64,000 bases of DNA from Tropicimonas isoalkanivorans (GTDB lineage Bacteria; Pseudomonadota; Alphaproteobacteria; Rhodobacterales; Rhodobacteraceae): the NCBI RefSeq assembly GCF_900112335.1, contig NZ_FOLG01000008.1, positions 62,001 to 126,000 on the forward strand, given 5' to 3'. The notes beneath the pieces are model-generated. The model made no database searches. It had not been told where the DNA came from and was given only the letters and a program-made list of their open reading frames with translations. Position 1 is the stretch's first letter. Each line of letters starts with the position of its first letter. A program made the position numbers and the translations under genes. Shown piece by piece: positions 7,382-16,226 of this stretch.

Positions 7382-8095
7382 CTACCGTTGCCGCATCCGG
7401 TTCACCAGCTCCGCCCAACCGCCGGGACGCAAGATGCCAGAAAGGAGAAACCCGGTGGCGAACCCTGCGAGTTCGGCGACCCAATCGTTGTTGGCCCCGA
7501 AGATCAGCCCGAACAGGAGCTGGATGCCGAGAAGGAAGGCGATCAGGCGGAACGCCTGGAGCTGGTTGCCGCCGTTCTGCCCGAACCCGACCCAGAGGAT
7601 AAAGGTGTAGGCCCCGATCAATCCGTAGGCCCCGGTGTATCCGCCCAGCAGGGGGTATTGCGTGTCCAGCAAGGTGCCATAGGCCACGGCGCCCACAAGA
7701 CCGGCACCAAAAAACACCACGACCACGGCGAGTTGCGAGAACGTTTCGCCCACCATCTTGCCGAGCGCGAGGATGAAGACGCAGACCATCACCGCATGGG
7801 TGAAGCTGCCGTGCACGAAAAGATAGGTCACAAGGCGCTGTGCCTGGTCGAGCGGCCAGCGGCCGGTTTCCGCCATCCAGCGAAAGATCTCGCCGGAAAA
7901 GGCGAACTTCTGGATCGCCGAGATGCGCCAGTCGTCCCCCCCTTGCGTCTGGCCAATGAATCCGGACTTGGCGAGCAGGAACACCACCTCCACCCCGAGG
8001 ATCGCGAGCACCAGCACGATGACCACCGGAGGCAAGGCATTGAACGGGCTATCGTGGTGCGCGCCGTGGCTGGAGTCCTGTTGCCGATCCTGCAT
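7382..8095 (-). CDS. Rhomboid-family membrane protein lacking the catalytic residues
   Basis: A 237-residue protein with about six membrane helices and rhomboid landmarks: FVHGSFTHAVMVCVFILALG at residues 93-112 corresponds to the second helix, GGYTGAYGLIGAYTF at 151-165 to the catalytic-serine helix, and AELAGFATGF to the last helix. The expected Ser of GxSG is Thr154, the expected catalytic His is Glu208, and the Asn usually found in helix 2 is absent, so it is unlikely to be a protease. The start at 8095 was chosen because GGAGG lies five bases upstream; a longer frame exists but lacks such a site. It is divergent from trpS by 76 bp. Confidence 0.82.
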   Translation of the reverse strand: MQDRQQDSSHGAHHDSPFNALPPVVIVLVLAILGVEVVFLLAKSGFIGQTQGGDDWRISAIQKFAFSGEIFRWMAETGRWPLDQAQRLVTYLFVHGSFTHAVMVCVFILALGKMVGETFSQLAVVVVFFGAGLVGAVAYGTLLDTQYPLLGGYTGAYGLIGAYTFILWVGFGQNGGNQLQAFRLIAFLLGIQLLFGLIFGANNDWVAELAGFATGFLLSGILRPGGWAELVNRMRQR

Positions 8096-8171
8096 CCCTG
8101 CCTCCGGTTGACGCCATTTCCGGTGCATGGTTAAGCGAGCGGAGCCCGTATGACCAGCCGGAGATCCCGCA

Positions 8172-9203
8172 ATGTCCGATACCCCCACCCGTTCCTTCAC
8201 GCCGCGTGCCTTTTCGGGGATCAAGCCCTCGGGCGGGCTGACGCTGGGCAATTACCTCGGTGCGATCAAGCGGTTCGTCGACTGGCAGGAAGCGGGCACG
8301 CACGAGACTATCTACTGCGTGGTGGACCTGCATGCGATCACCGTCTGGCAGGACCCGGACATGCTCCATGCGGCGACACGGGAGGTGGCGGCCGGGTACC
8401 TTGCCAGCGGCATTGATCCGGTGAAGTCGATCCTGTTCAACCAGAGTCAGGTGCCGGCCCACGTGGAGTTGTCCTGGATCTTCAGCTGTGTTGCGCGGAT
8501 GGGCTGGATGAACCGCATGACCCAGTGGAAGGAAAAGGCAGGCAAAAACGCCGAAAAGGAGAGCCTCGGCCTCTTCGCCTATCCGGCGCTGATGGCGGCC
8601 GACATCCTTCTGTACCACGCCACGCATGTGCCCGTTGGCGAGGATCAGAAGCAGCACGTGGAACTCACCCGCGATATCGCGCAGAAGTTCAACCACGATT
8701 ACAAGGTCGATTTCTTCCCCGAGACGCTGCCGGTGATCGAGGGGCCGGCGACGCGGGTGATGAACCTGCGCGACGGGACGAAGAAGATGTCCAAGTCCGG
8801 CGAGAGCGACATGGAACGCATCAACATGACGGACGATGCGGACACGATCGCGAAGAAATTCAAGAAGGCCAAGACGGACCCGGCGCCGCTGCCGGAGACG
8901 ATGGAGGGGCTGAAGGACCGCCCCGAGGCGCGGAACCTCGTCGATATCTACGCCGGGCTGGCGGGCCTGTCGGACGAGCAGGTGATCGCGGAATATGCCG
9001 GGGCGGGCTGGGGACGGTTCAAGCCGGCGCTGGCCGATCTGGCGGTGGCGAAGCTGGGGCCGATCTCGGCGGAGATGGCGCGGCTGATGGCCGACCCGGC
9101 GGAAATCGACCGCATCCTGGCGCACGGCGCCGAGCAGGCCCGCGCGGTTGCGGACCCGATTCTCACGCGCACCAAGGAGATCGTGGGCTTCGTCCAGTCC
9201 TGA
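8172..9203 (+). CDS. trpS: Tryptophanyl-tRNA synthetase
   Basis: A 343-residue class I aminoacyl-tRNA synthetase that charges tRNA-Trp. The ATP-site motifs are [14 protein letters not shown] near residue 18 (the HIGH equivalent) and KKMSKSGES near residue 204 (KMSKS). The [10 protein letters not shown] and [17 protein letters not shown] stretches are strongly conserved in TrpRS. Length and ends are normal. It converges with aroB, and a nested hairpin lies between the two stop codons. Confidence 0.98.
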   Translation: MSDTPTRSFTPRAFSGIKPSGGLTLGNYLGAIKRFVDWQEAGTHETIYCVVDLHAITVWQDPDMLHAATREVAAGYLASGIDPVKSILFNQSQVPAHVELSWIFSCVARMGWMNRMTQWKEKAGKNAEKESLGLFAYPALMAADILLYHATHVPVGEDQKQHVELTRDIAQKFNHDYKVDFFPETLPVIEGPATRVMNLRDGTKKMSKSGESDMERINMTDDADTIAKKFKKAKTDPAPLPETMEGLKDRPEARNLVDIYAGLAGLSDEQVIAEYAGAGWGRFKPALADLAVAKLGPISAEMARLMADPAEIDRILAHGAEQARAVADPILTRTKEIVGFVQS

Positions 9204-9210
9204 CTGGTCT

Positions 9211-9259
9211 GGCCCGAAACCGGAGCCGGGCTGAACCGCGGCTCCTGGATTTCCGGGCC
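9211..9259. terminator. Nested hairpin between converging trpS and aroB
   Basis: An inner repeat GGAGCCG (9222-9228) / CGGCTCC (9239-9245) lies inside an outer GGCCCGAAA (9211) / TTTCCGGGCC (about 9250) pairing. There is no long T-run. Its placement between two converging genes is the main support. Confidence 0.45.
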
Positions 9260-9333
9260 GGATCGCAGAGGCGAACTTTTCGGCCGGTCGACCCGGTCGC
9301 AGACCCCATCGCCCCTTGCCGGCGCGGACGACC

Positions 9334-10446
9334 CTAGCGGGCGTGCTGCAGTTCGTCGTTGAGAAGCCGCATCACTTCGGCGCGCGGCACGTCTGAGGAG
9401 AGAAAGGCGCGGCCGATGCCGCGCATCAGCACGTAGCGCATCTGCCCGGCGACGACCTTCTTGTCCTGACTCATCAGGTCCATCAGGCTTTCCGCTGATG
9501 GCAGGTCGCCTGGAATGTCCTTCAGCTCCACCTTCATGCCCATGTCGCGCAGATGCGCGCGCACCCGGCTCGGATCTTCCTGGGAGCACAGCCCGAGCCG
9601 CGCCGAGAGTTCCACCGCCAGGCCGCAGCCGATGGAGACGCCTTCGCCATGGAGCAGCCGGTCGGAATATCCCGTCGCGGCTTCCAACGCGTGGCCGAAT
9701 GTGTGCCCGAGGTTCAGCAGTGCCCGCTCGCCGCGTTCGGTCTCGTCGCGGATGACGATGTCCGTCTTCATCTGGCAGGACCACCGCACGGCGGCGATGC
9801 GGGCGCAGGTGTCGCCGGCCTTCATCGCCTCCCCGTGCTGTTCCAACCATTCGAAGAACTTCTCGTCTCCGAGCAGGCCGTATTTCATCACCTCGGCATA
9901 GCCGGACAGAAAGGCCCGTTCCGGCAGCGTCTCCAGCACGTCCACGTCCGCGAGCACGAGGCAGGGCTGGTGGAAGTTGCCCACCTGGTTCTTCCCGGCG
10001 GCCACGTTGATCCCGGTCTTGCCGCCGACGGAACTGTCCACCTGAGCCAGCAGCGTCGTGGGGATCTGGACGAAGCGCACGCCCCGCCGAAGGATCGAAG
10101 CCGCGAAGCCGGCAAGGTCGCCCACCACGCCGCCGCCGATGACAACGACGACGTCGTCGCGGCCCATTTTCTGCTCCAGCAGCCATTCGACCGTCTGGAT
10201 CAGGTGTTGCCAGGACTTCGTCCCCTCGCCCGCTGGAAGCGTCAGCACGTCGCTGTCGATCCCCTCCACCCGCAGCGCCGCTTGCAGGCGTTCCAGGTGC
10301 AATCCGGCAACGGTTTCGTCGGAGACAACGGCCACGCGCGGGCGGCTCAGGAATGGCGCGATGCGAAAGCCCGCCTGTTCCAGAATGCCCGAGCCGATAT
10401 AGATGTCGTAGGCGCGCTCGCGCAGCGGAACGTGAACGATCTCCAT
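9334..10446 (-). CDS. aroB: 3-dehydroquinate synthase
   Basis: About 370 residues, the second step of the shikimate pathway (DAHP to 3-dehydroquinate; NAD and a divalent metal as cofactors). Family motifs are GGGVVGDLAGFAASILRRG near residue 105, the metal-site region QVDSSVGGKTGINVAAGKNQ near 135 and LNLGHTFGHALE near 246, with metal-binding His residues. ATG at 10446 is given as the start; the adjoining in-frame GTG at 10449 is equally possible. It directly follows aroK, whose stop lies a few bases upstream, so the two are one operon. Confidence 0.97.
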   Translation of the reverse strand: MEIVHVPLRERAYDIYIGSGILEQAGFRIAPFLSRPRVAVVSDETVAGLHLERLQAALRVEGIDSDVLTLPAGEGTKSWQHLIQTVEWLLEQKMGRDDVVVVIGGGVVGDLAGFAASILRRGVRFVQIPTTLLAQVDSSVGGKTGINVAAGKNQVGNFHQPCLVLADVDVLETLPERAFLSGYAEVMKYGLLGDEKFFEWLEQHGEAMKAGDTCARIAAVRWSCQMKTDIVIRDETERGERALLNLGHTFGHALEAATGYSDRLLHGEGVSIGCGLAVELSARLGLCSQEDPSRVRAHLRDMGMKVELKDIPGDLPSAESLMDLMSQDKKVVAGQMRYVLMRGIGRAFLSSDVPRAEVMRLLNDELQHAR

Positions 10447-10450
10447 CACG

Positions 10451-10996
10451 TCAGCAATCCTCCAGTACGTCCGGCCGGCTGCGCAGTGCTTTCACCACCT
10501 GCTCGACCATCTCGGAGATGGCATACTCGGACCGCGCCTGGACCGCCAGATCGGCCTTGGCATAGATGGGTGCGCGTTCGGCATATATTGCCTCAAGGGT
10601 GGCACGCGGATTGGGCGTGCGCAACAGCGGACGGTTTGTCTTGTGCTTCACGCGGTTCCACAGAAGCTCCACATCGGCCTTGAGCAGGATCGAGACGCCG
10701 CGTTCGTGGATCATCCGGCGGTTCCGCTCGGCCAGGAAGGCGCCGCCGCCGGTGGACAGAATCGCCGGCCGGCCGTCCAGCAGGCGGGAGATGACCTCGC
10801 TTTCGCGATCGCGAAAGAAGGCCTCGCCGTCGCGTTCGAAGATCTCGGCGATGGTCCTGTCGGCGGCCAACTCGATCTCGGCGTCGCTGTCGCGAAAGGG
10901 AACGCCGAGCCGTTTCGACAGGCCCGTCCCGATGGCGCTCTTTCCCGCGCCCATCATCCCCACCAGCACCACCGTTTTCTTCAGTCTCGCCGCCAC
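10451..10996 (-). CDS. aroK: Shikimate kinase
   Basis: A 181-residue P-loop kinase that phosphorylates shikimate. Walker A GMMGAGKS is at residues 13-20, the substrate-binding DSDAEIE follows, and GGGAFL marks the shikimate-binding loop. The frame is open to 11098, but the GTG at 10996, preceded by GGAGAAAGG, puts the P-loop at the normal distance from the start. It is upstream of aroB in the same operon, the usual order. Confidence 0.95.
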   Translation of the reverse strand: MAARLKKTVVLVGMMGAGKSAIGTGLSKRLGVPFRDSDAEIELAADRTIAEIFERDGEAFFRDRESEVISRLLDGRPAILSTGGGAFLAERNRRMIHERGVSILLKADVELLWNRVKHKTNRPLLRTPNPRATLEAIYAERAPIYAKADLAVQARSEYAISEMVEQVVKALRSRPDVLEDC

Positions 10997-11135
10997 CGGC
11001 CTTGCCTTTCTCCGGCGTGGCTCCGCCGGTTGCAAAAAACATGCAACCAATGGCGTGAAATCGCGCCGGATGCCATGTATAAACCTAGGCGAACGCACGG
11101 ACGAATGCGGAAAATAACGAGAAAGACGGGCAGCG

Positions 11136-11270
11136 ATGCGGCGACTCCTGAAGTTCTTGCTTTACCTCGTGGTGATCGGGGTGATTGCGCTTGTGGGCTA
11201 CGCTTATCTGGCGGACCTGACACCGACACAGACCCGGGTCAGCGACCCTGTGACCCTGGACGTGGACTGA
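11136..11270 (+). CDS. 44-residue single-pass membrane protein
   Basis: The short frame reads MRRLLKFLLYLVVIGVIALV and then GYAYLADLTPTQTRVSDPVT, ending LDVD. The basic start, one hydrophobic helix and a polar acidic tail are typical of a real small membrane protein with the N-terminus in the cytoplasm. It ends five bases before the next gene, which continues into xerD, and lies divergent from aroK. The role is unknown. Confidence 0.7.
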   Translation: MRRLLKFLLYLVVIGVIALVGYAYLADLTPTQTRVSDPVTLDVD

Positions 11271-11275
11271 CGCCG

Positions 11276-12823
11276 ATGCGCTTAGCATTGATCACCCGCC
11301 TCACCCGGGTGCTGTTGCCGCTTGCGGTCGCGGGAAGCGCTGCCGCGCAGACCGACACGTCGGACGAGCCGATCTCGGCCATCGACTGGCTGTCCCAGAG
11401 CCTTGCCACCTCCCGCGCGCTGCCGGAGCCGCAGGCACCCGTCACCAGCGGCATCGTCACCGAACCGATCCTTGTGCAGCCGCTGGATTCCCCTTCCCCC
11501 GACGGTGTGGGGCTTCTGCCGCGGACGGTTACCGGGCTACCCGCCGATCTGTGGGGGGAGTCGAAGCTGGAAGACCTCGCCGCGATGATCGCCTCCTTCC
11601 CGGCCGAACCCCTGCCCGCGGTGCAGGACCAGTTCATCGAGCTGATGATGGCCGAGCTTGACCCGCCCGTGGGCTCCACGCCGCGGGGGCCGATGCTGCA
11701 GGCGCGAATCGACGCGCTGCTCGCCCGTGGCGCGGTGACGGAGGCCGAGGCGCTGCTGGAGCGCGCAAGCTCCGACGAGCCGGAACTCTTCCGCCGCGCC
11801 TTCGACGTGGGCCTGCTGACGGGGCGCGAACAGGCGGCGTGCGCGCGGATGCGGGCGGTGCCGGGCATCACGCCCTCCTTCCCGGTTCGGATCTTCTGCC
11901 TGGCGCGCACGGGCGACTGGCCCGCTGCCGCGTTGACGCTGGAATCGGCAAAGGCGCTTGGCCAGCTCTCGCCGGAGCAGGACGCGCTCCTGGCGCAGTT
12001 CCTCGATCCGGGCCTGTCGGAGATTCTGCCGCCGACGGCTACGCCCTCCCGACCCAGCCCGCTCACGTTCCGTATGCTGGAAGCCATCGGGGCGCCGATG
12101 CCCACGGCCTCCCTGCCGTTGGCCTTCGCCCATTCGGACCTGCGCCACACCGCCGGCTGGAAGGCGCGAATCGAATCGGCGGAGCGGCTGGCGCGCGCAG
12201 GCGTGCTCGCCCCGCACGTCCTCCTGGCAATCTATGGCGAACGCGAACCGGCTGCCTCCGGCAGCGTCTGGGAGCGGGCGGAGCTCGTCCAGCGCCTTCA
12301 GCACGATCTGGACGCTGGAGATGCCGCCGCCGTCTCCGCGAGCCTGCCCCCGGCGTGGGAGGCGATGACCGCGTCGGGCTTGGCCGTGCCCTTCGCAAAG
12401 GCGTTCGGCCAGCGGCTCAGTGCACTTGAGTTGGAGGGTCCTGCCGCGGGCCTGGCCCCACGCATCGGCCTGCTGTCGGACGGGTTTGAGGCGGTGGCCG
12501 ACACGGTCGACCCGACGGACGACCTTGCCTTCGCCGCGTCCATCGCGCGCGGCACGCCGGAAGGCGATCCTCCCGGCCGCCTCGGCGCCGCCATTGCCGA
12601 GGGGCTCACCGCCGACGCCCCGACCACCGGCGAGCTTGCCGAGCGGGCGGCCGGCAACCACCTGGGTGAAGCGCTGATCCTGGCCCTCGAAATTCTCGCG
12701 GATGGCTCGGAAAGCGACCCGAACGATCTGGCCGAGGCGCTGGCGTTCCTGCGCGGCGTCGGCCTGGAGGACACAGCCCGCCGCGCGGCCTTGCAAATCC
12801 TTCTGCTGGACGGTGAGGCATGA
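11276..12823 (+). CDS. Exported protein of unknown function, helical-repeat-like
   Basis: A 515-residue protein beginning MRLALITRLTRVLLPLAVAG followed by SAAAQTDT, a convincing signal peptide with cleavage after AAA or AQ. The mature chain is Ala/Leu/Glu-rich and appears to be made of consecutive helix pairs (for example LQARIDALLARGAVTEAEALL near 145), resembling TPR/SEL-like antiparallel helices without a clear consensus. Two Cys residues near 190 and 208 may form a disulfide. I do not recognise a named family. It overlaps xerD by four bases (ATGA) and follows the 44-residue membrane protein by five bases, so the three are probably co-transcribed. Confidence 0.8.
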   Translation: MRLALITRLTRVLLPLAVAGSAAAQTDTSDEPISAIDWLSQSLATSRALPEPQAPVTSGIVTEPILVQPLDSPSPDGVGLLPRTVTGLPADLWGESKLEDLAAMIASFPAEPLPAVQDQFIELMMAELDPPVGSTPRGPMLQARIDALLARGAVTEAEALLERASSDEPELFRRAFDVGLLTGREQAACARMRAVPGITPSFPVRIFCLARTGDWPAAALTLESAKALGQLSPEQDALLAQFLDPGLSEILPPTATPSRPSPLTFRMLEAIGAPMPTASLPLAFAHSDLRHTAGWKARIESAERLARAGVLAPHVLLAIYGEREPAASGSVWERAELVQRLQHDLDAGDAAAVSASLPPAWEAMTASGLAVPFAKAFGQRLSALELEGPAAGLAPRIGLLSDGFEAVADTVDPTDDLAFAASIARGTPEGDPPGRLGAAIAEGLTADAPTTGELAERAAGNHLGEALILALEILADGSESDPNDLAEALAFLRGVGLEDTARRAALQILLLDGEA

Positions 12824-13764
12824 ACGGCGGCCCTGCGTCAACCGGGCGCTGGATCGCCACGTTCCTGGAGGCGCAGGCGGCCGAACTCGACGCCGCGCAG
12901 AACACCCTGCTGGCCTACGGGCGGGACCTGAAGGACTTCGCGGACTGGGTGGACACCCGCAAGCTGTCCTTCGCCGGCGTCTGTCGGGAAGACGTGGAGG
13001 CCTACCTTATCCACTGCGATGCGCAGGGCCTGTCACAGGCCACGCGCGCCCGACGGCTCTCGGCCATTCGCCAACTCTACCGCTTCGCCTTTGAGGAAGG
13101 GTGGCGGGGCGACAACCCGGCGATCCGGATCAAGGGACCGGGGCGGCGCAAGAGCCTGCCCAAGACACTGGACCTGGCGGAGGTGGACGCCCTGCTCGCC
13201 GCGGCCGAAACCACCGGCCGCAGCCCCCGGGACCGGGTGCGGAACACCTGCCTGATGCAGCTTCTCTATGCCACCGGGATGCGCGTGAGCGAGCTCGTCT
13301 CCCTGCCCGTCGCGGCAGCGCGGGGGCAGCCGGACATGCTGCTGGTGCGTGGCAAGGGGGGCAAGGAGCGCCTGGTGCCGCTCTCCACCCCCGCCCGGGC
13401 AGCGCTTGACGCCTGGCTGGTCGAACGGGATGCCGGCGAGGCGGACGACAGGGCCCGCGGGCGTCCGGCCTCCCGCTACCTCTTCCCGTCCACCGGCACG
13501 TTGGGCCACCTGACCCGCCACCGTTTCTACGCCCTGATCAAGGAACTCGCCGTGGCCGGAGGGGTGTCGCCCGCAAAGGTCACGCCGCACACTCTGCGCC
13601 ACGCCTTCGCAACCCACCTGCTCGCGGGTGGCGCCGACCTGCGGGCGATCCAGACCCTGCTTGGCCACGCCGACATCTCCACAACGGAAATCTACACCCA
13701 CGTCCTCGACGACCGCCTGAAGGACCTCGTGCTGGAACACCACCCCCTCGCGCGAGACGACTGA
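12820..13764 (+). CDS. xerD: Site-specific tyrosine recombinase XerD
   Basis: A 314-residue recombinase that, with XerC, resolves chromosome dimers at dif during division. The N-terminal SAM-like core-binding domain covers about residues 8-95. All catalytic residues are present: Arg155 (ATGMRVSEL), Lys179 (RGKGGKER), His257 and Arg260 (PHTLRHAFATH), His283 (LLGHADIS) and the nucleophile Tyr292 (TEIYTHV). No dif-like site or phage gene is near, and the length and context fit the housekeeping enzyme rather than an element integrase. Confidence 0.93.
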   Translation: MNGGPASTGRWIATFLEAQAAELDAAQNTLLAYGRDLKDFADWVDTRKLSFAGVCREDVEAYLIHCDAQGLSQATRARRLSAIRQLYRFAFEEGWRGDNPAIRIKGPGRRKSLPKTLDLAEVDALLAAAETTGRSPRDRVRNTCLMQLLYATGMRVSELVSLPVAAARGQPDMLLVRGKGGKERLVPLSTPARAALDAWLVERDAGEADDRARGRPASRYLFPSTGTLGHLTRHRFYALIKELAVAGGVSPAKVTPHTLRHAFATHLLAGGADLRAIQTLLGHADISTTEIYTHVLDDRLKDLVLEHHPLARDD

Positions 13765-13795
13765 CGCCGGCGCCGACACCTCGATTGGAGCGACC

Positions 13796-14893
13796 ATGAC
13801 CCCCAGGACCGGCGGGACCGAAGTGACCGGATGGACCGCCTTGCGGGGCATTGCCGCGCTCTGGGTGGTGCTTTTTCACTATCGGGATCGCTTCACGCCC
13901 AGGCTCGACTCGCAGATATTCACGAGCGGCTACCTCGGGGTCGAATTGTTCTTCGTCCTGTCCGGCTCCGTCCTCTACTACGTTTACAGGACAGAGTTCA
14001 CCTCGGGCAGGTTTGACTACTCTGATTTTCTCATCAAGAGACTTGCTCGCCTCTATCCCGTTCACCTCGTGACGATGGTGGCGGCTGCCGCAATCATATT
14101 CGGGCTTCCAATCGTGGGATTTCGGGAGCCGCCGCCCTACGGGCTCGGAGAGGCGCTGGCCGTGGACGGGCTTATGCTGCAATCGTTTCCGATTATTGGC
14201 CGCCTGAGCCTGAACTACCCATCCTGGTCGATCTCTGCGGAATTTCTCGCCTATCTCATCTTCCCGCTTTGCCTTGCGGTCGTCTTGCGGACGACATTGA
14301 TCCGCGCCGCGCTCCTCGCCATCATCCTCTTCTTTGTCTGCGAGGTCCTGGCGACACGGGTCACGGGAAGCGCGTTCGACCTGAACCTCGCGTTGACGAG
14401 ACTTACCTACAACTATTCCGTACTGAGGGTCGTGCCGGAATTTTTCCTCGGTGTTCTGATGGCAGCCGCCACCCTGAGATATCAGGCCAAACTCGCCCCA
14501 TATGCGACCCCGGTCATGATCGTCTCCACCATCGGGCTGGTGGCGTCCGCGATGATCGGCAACGACCTGCTGTTCATCCTATGTGTTGGCCCGTTGGTGT
14601 CGTCGCTCCTGCTCTTCCAGGGACGTTTTCCGGCCCCTCTCGTATGGCTGGGCCGCATCAGCTACTCCCTCTACATGTCTCATGTGGTGGTAAAGATGGT
14701 CCTGATGGGAACGATGGAGAGAGTGGGCGGGTACTCCGATGGGAATATGCCTGTCGCGCTCATGCCGCTGGCCGTGGGCATCGCAATCGGCTGCGCAGCA
14801 GTGCTGTATTACGTGGTGGAGAAGCCCGGCCAGAGGGAAACCCTTCGCCGGCTGCGGCTGCTGCGGGCAGATCCGGTCAGGGTGCGCCGGTAG
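13796..14893 (+). CDS. OafA-type membrane acyltransferase
   Basis: A 365-residue acyltransferase-3 family membrane protein with about ten hydrophobic segments. The N-terminal signature GWTALRGIAALWVVLFHYRD near residue 11 contains the family RGIAALWV-H pattern, and SLNYPSWSISAEFLAYLIFP near 141 carries the S-E motif. Such enzymes acetylate or acylate surface polysaccharides and lipids; the substrate is unknown. Codon use looks looser than its neighbours, with AGA, AGG and ATA codons in view, which hints at relatively recent acquisition. It converges with the flavin monooxygenase. Confidence 0.88.
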   Translation: MTPRTGGTEVTGWTALRGIAALWVVLFHYRDRFTPRLDSQIFTSGYLGVELFFVLSGSVLYYVYRTEFTSGRFDYSDFLIKRLARLYPVHLVTMVAAAAIIFGLPIVGFREPPPYGLGEALAVDGLMLQSFPIIGRLSLNYPSWSISAEFLAYLIFPLCLAVVLRTTLIRAALLAIILFFVCEVLATRVTGSAFDLNLALTRLTYNYSVLRVVPEFFLGVLMAAATLRYQAKLAPYATPVMIVSTIGLVASAMIGNDLLFILCVGPLVSSLLLFQGRFPAPLVWLGRISYSLYMSHVVVKMVLMGTMERVGGYSDGNMPVALMPLAVGIAIGCAAVLYYVVEKPGQRETLRRLRLLRADPVRVRR

Positions 14894-14942
14894 CCGTTCA
14901 GCATGCCTCCGGCAGGCGAAGGTCCGACACCCGGAATCCGGC

Positions 14943-16121
14943 TCAGCCGCCTTCCGGCTGCGTCACGTCATGCCCGTAGAGCCAGCGGAACCGCTCCGGC
15001 ATGAAGTCGGGGGCGGCGGAGCCCATGGCGCGCAGGCCGAGGTGGGCCAGTCCGCGGATCGGACCGGAGCGCAGGTGGTAGTTGCGGGCGTTCGCCGTGG
15101 CGGCGTCGACGATTCGCCGGGTGCGCGGTTTGCGGGCGGCCTCGAACCGGTCGAGCGCCGCGCCCGTGGTATCGCTGCCCACAAGCGTTTCGGCGAGCAC
15201 CCAGGCATCTTCCAGCGCCATGCAGGCGCCTTGTGCCAGGAACGGCAGGGTCGGATGCGCCGCGTCCCCGATCAGGACGGCGTTGGAGCCGTGCCACTGC
15301 GAGGCGACGCCGTGCCGGAACAGGCCCCAGACCATCACCTCGTCCAGGCGCTCCAGCCAGCCGCGCACGGGGCCGCCAAACTCGGCGAAATGCGCGCGCA
15401 TGATGCTGGGATCGCCGGGATGATTCCAGCCGTCGGCCGTCCATTCCTGCGCTTCCATCACGCCGACGATGTTAAGAACCGTGCCGCTTCGCAGCGGATA
15501 GGCCACGAGGTGCCGGCCGCGGCCCATGAAGACCTGCGCTTCCACCGGCACCTGTCCGGGCAGGATGGGCAGCAGGGCGCGCCAGGCCACCTGCCCGGTG
15601 AACTGCGGGGACTCGTCTCCTAGAAGGGCGGTTCGCAGACGGGAGTGCAGCCCGTCGGCGGCCACCAGGAAGTCGACGCGCTCCGCATCCCGCCCGTCGA
15701 TGAACAGAACGGGGCGGACGCCGTTCAGGTGCACGGAGGCGACATGGGTGCCGAGCTCGATCTCCACTCCCACCTCGAGCGCCGCGATCTCCAGCATGCG
15801 GATCAGGTCGGCCCGGTGCACAAGGCCGAAGCGGCCGTATTTGCGGAGATCGAGCCGGAGCACCTCCGCCCCGCGTACGTAGTCGCGCAGGACCGCGCCT
15901 TCGGATTCCATAGAGATCTGCTCGAACTCCGCGCCCAGCCCGAGCGCCTCGAGCACCACCGCGCCGTTGGGAGAGATCTGCAAGCCCGCACCGACCTCGG
16001 TGATCGCGGGGGCCTGTTCCAGCACCCGAACCCGCGCGCCCCGCATCGCCAGGGCGCGTGCCGCAGCGAGCCCCGCGATCCCGGCGCCCAGGATAGTCAT
16101 TTCCTGTCCGATCAAGTTCAT
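14943..16121 (-). CDS. FAD-dependent aromatic-ring monooxygenase family protein
   Basis: A 392-residue class A flavoprotein hydroxylase. The dinucleotide-binding GAGIAGLAAARALAMRG is near residue 12, the DG motif appears as VAADGLHSRLR near 160, and the FAD ribityl-binding GDAAHPTLPFLAQGACMALE is near 290. It resembles salicylate hydroxylase and 3-hydroxybenzoate 6-hydroxylase, but the substrate cannot be read from sequence. The ATG at 16121 has AGGAGT five bases upstream. No other aromatic-degradation gene is adjacent. Confidence 0.87.
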   Translation of the reverse strand: MNLIGQEMTILGAGIAGLAAARALAMRGARVRVLEQAPAITEVGAGLQISPNGAVVLEALGLGAEFEQISMESEGAVLRDYVRGAEVLRLDLRKYGRFGLVHRADLIRMLEIAALEVGVEIELGTHVASVHLNGVRPVLFIDGRDAERVDFLVAADGLHSRLRTALLGDESPQFTGQVAWRALLPILPGQVPVEAQVFMGRGRHLVAYPLRSGTVLNIVGVMEAQEWTADGWNHPGDPSIMRAHFAEFGGPVRGWLERLDEVMVWGLFRHGVASQWHGSNAVLIGDAAHPTLPFLAQGACMALEDAWVLAETLVGSDTTGAALDRFEAARKPRTRRIVDAATANARNYHLRSGPIRGLAHLGLRAMGSAAPDFMPERFRWLYGHDVTQPEGG

Positions 16122-16226
16122 TGCAACTCCTGACGAAAACGCCGGACCCTCTGGCCCGGCGTTACTGGCAAAAGCCGCCGCTTTAGGCAAGCGTGCCGCT
16201 GGTGGCGGCGCCTGCGTTAGGCCCGG

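Noticed and set aside
12820-13764. XerD-like recombinase considered as the integrase of a mobile element
   Set aside because: It is overlapped by a secreted housekeeping-type gene, no attachment repeats or phage genes surround it, and its length fits XerD.
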